Part shown: piece by piece, positions 5,014-5,348 of the stretch
Numbering within the stretch: position 1 is the stretch's first letter
Layout: every line of letters begins with the position of its first letter
From: Methanosarcinales archaeon
GTDB taxonomy: Archaea; Halobacteriota; Methanosarcinia; Methanosarcinales; Methanogasteraceae
Assembly: GCA_012961645.1 (NCBI GenBank)
Contig: DTYY01000066.1
Location: 1-5,348 of the forward strand
DNA: 5,348 bases
Direction: 5' to 3'
Program-made: the position numbers and the translations under genes
The notes under the pieces: model-generated
The model's input: only the letters and a program-made list of their open reading frames with translations
Told to the model about the DNA's origin: nothing
Database searches by the model: none

Positions 5014-5348
5014 ATGATTCCCATTGCAAAACCGATGATCGGATCTGTTGAGATCGAGTCTGTGGCAGAGGCGATGAAATCGGGCGGACTGGCGCAGGGA
5101 CCCCGGGTGCAGTCATTCGAGGAGCGTTTCGCAGGTTACATCGGCGTTTCTCATGCAGTTGCGTTAAGTTCGGGAACCGCGGCGCTGCATGTGGCGCTCC
5201 TTGCGCACGGCATCGGAGAGGGCGACGAGGTTGTGACAACGCCGTTCTCGTTCATCGCAACAGCAAACGCGGTGCTCTTCACCGGAGCAAGACCGGTCTT
5301 TGCAGACATCGGCAAGGATTACAACATCGATCCCGGAGAGATTCTGCA
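5014..5348 (+). CDS. DegT/DnrJ/EryC1 (WbpE-type) sugar aminotransferase, 3'-partial
   Basis: The first 111 residues of a PLP-dependent sugar aminotransferase; the gene runs off the right edge (the family is usually about 360-400 residues). Visible family features are [17 protein letters not shown] at the start, [18 protein letters not shown] (23-40), [24 protein letters not shown] (50-73, with SGTAAL contacting the PLP phosphate), [25 protein letters not shown] and YNIDPGEI. The PLP-binding Lys lies beyond the window. ATG 5014 is chosen because the family begins at this point and GTGAT at 5006-5010 sits just before it, although that spacing is short. It follows the acyltransferase by 17 bases on the same strand, so the two are likely cotranscribed. 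It probably transaminates a UDP-3-keto sugar, such as UDP-2-acetamido-2-deoxy-3-keto-glucuronate. The specific substrate is inferred. Confidence 0.9.
   Translation, partial: MIPIAKPMIGSVEIESVAEAMKSGGLAQGPRVQSFEERFAGYIGVSHAVALSSGTAALHVALLAHGIGEGDEVVTTPFSFIATANAVLFTGARPVFADIGKDYNIDPGEIL

Noticed and set aside
5012..5239. A 75-codon minus-strand ORF
   Set aside because: It is the shadow of the aminotransferase gene, whose SGTAAL motif and family start are clear on the plus strand.

Overview
The window looks like a piece of a euryarchaeal chromosome, most likely a methanogen or a relative. The evidence is an archaeal translation factor aIF5A next to an agmatinase, a short archaeal-type 8-oxoguanine glycosylase, an archaeal-type UppP with the EWLPVSSEGQ motif, GGTGA/GTGAT-type Shine-Dalgarno sequences and TATA-like promoters. 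The exact taxon cannot be read from this sequence alone.

Layout. (1) Positions 1-593 (+) hold the remains of a HepT-MntA (HEPN nuclease / minimal nucleotidyltransferase) toxin-antitoxin pair. hepT is cut by the left edge of the window and carries an apparent one-base deletion in a T run near 185-188; the missing C-terminus continues in another frame to 243. mntA has an in-frame TAA at 480-482, where a Glu codon is expected, and its second catalytic Asp is replaced by Val. The coding frame resumes after the TAA and runs to a TGA at 591-593. (2) Positions 594-729 are a small gap with one weak 26-codon ORF. (3) On the minus strand lie, in transcription order, ogg (2797-2159), a promoter-bearing gap, aIF5A (2018-1635) and speB (1623-730). 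The last two are 11 bases apart and almost certainly cotranscribed. (4) A VanZ-family membrane protein (+, best start 2991) runs tail-to-tail into uppP (-, 4241-3447), overlapping it by 168 bases. (5) A divergent intergenic region (4242-4402) holds TATA-like boxes in both directions and a 13-base inverted repeat. (6) From 4403 a two-gene (+) sugar-modification cluster begins: a hexapeptide-repeat acyltransferase of the WbpD type, then a DegT/DnrJ/EryC1 aminotransferase that is cut by the right edge.

How the genes work together. aIF5A needs a modified lysine (deoxyhypusine/hypusine), which in archaea is built from agmatine-derived chemistry, so its pairing with agmatinase links a substrate pathway to its target. 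uppP (polyprenyl pyrophosphate recycling), the VanZ-like protein and the acyltransferase/aminotransferase pair are consistent with a cell-surface glycan region, probably synthesis of a diacetamido sugar. The most notable observation is the decayed HepT-MntA pair, in which three independent lesions can be read directly from the DNA. I see no tRNA, rRNA, CRISPR array or insertion sequence.
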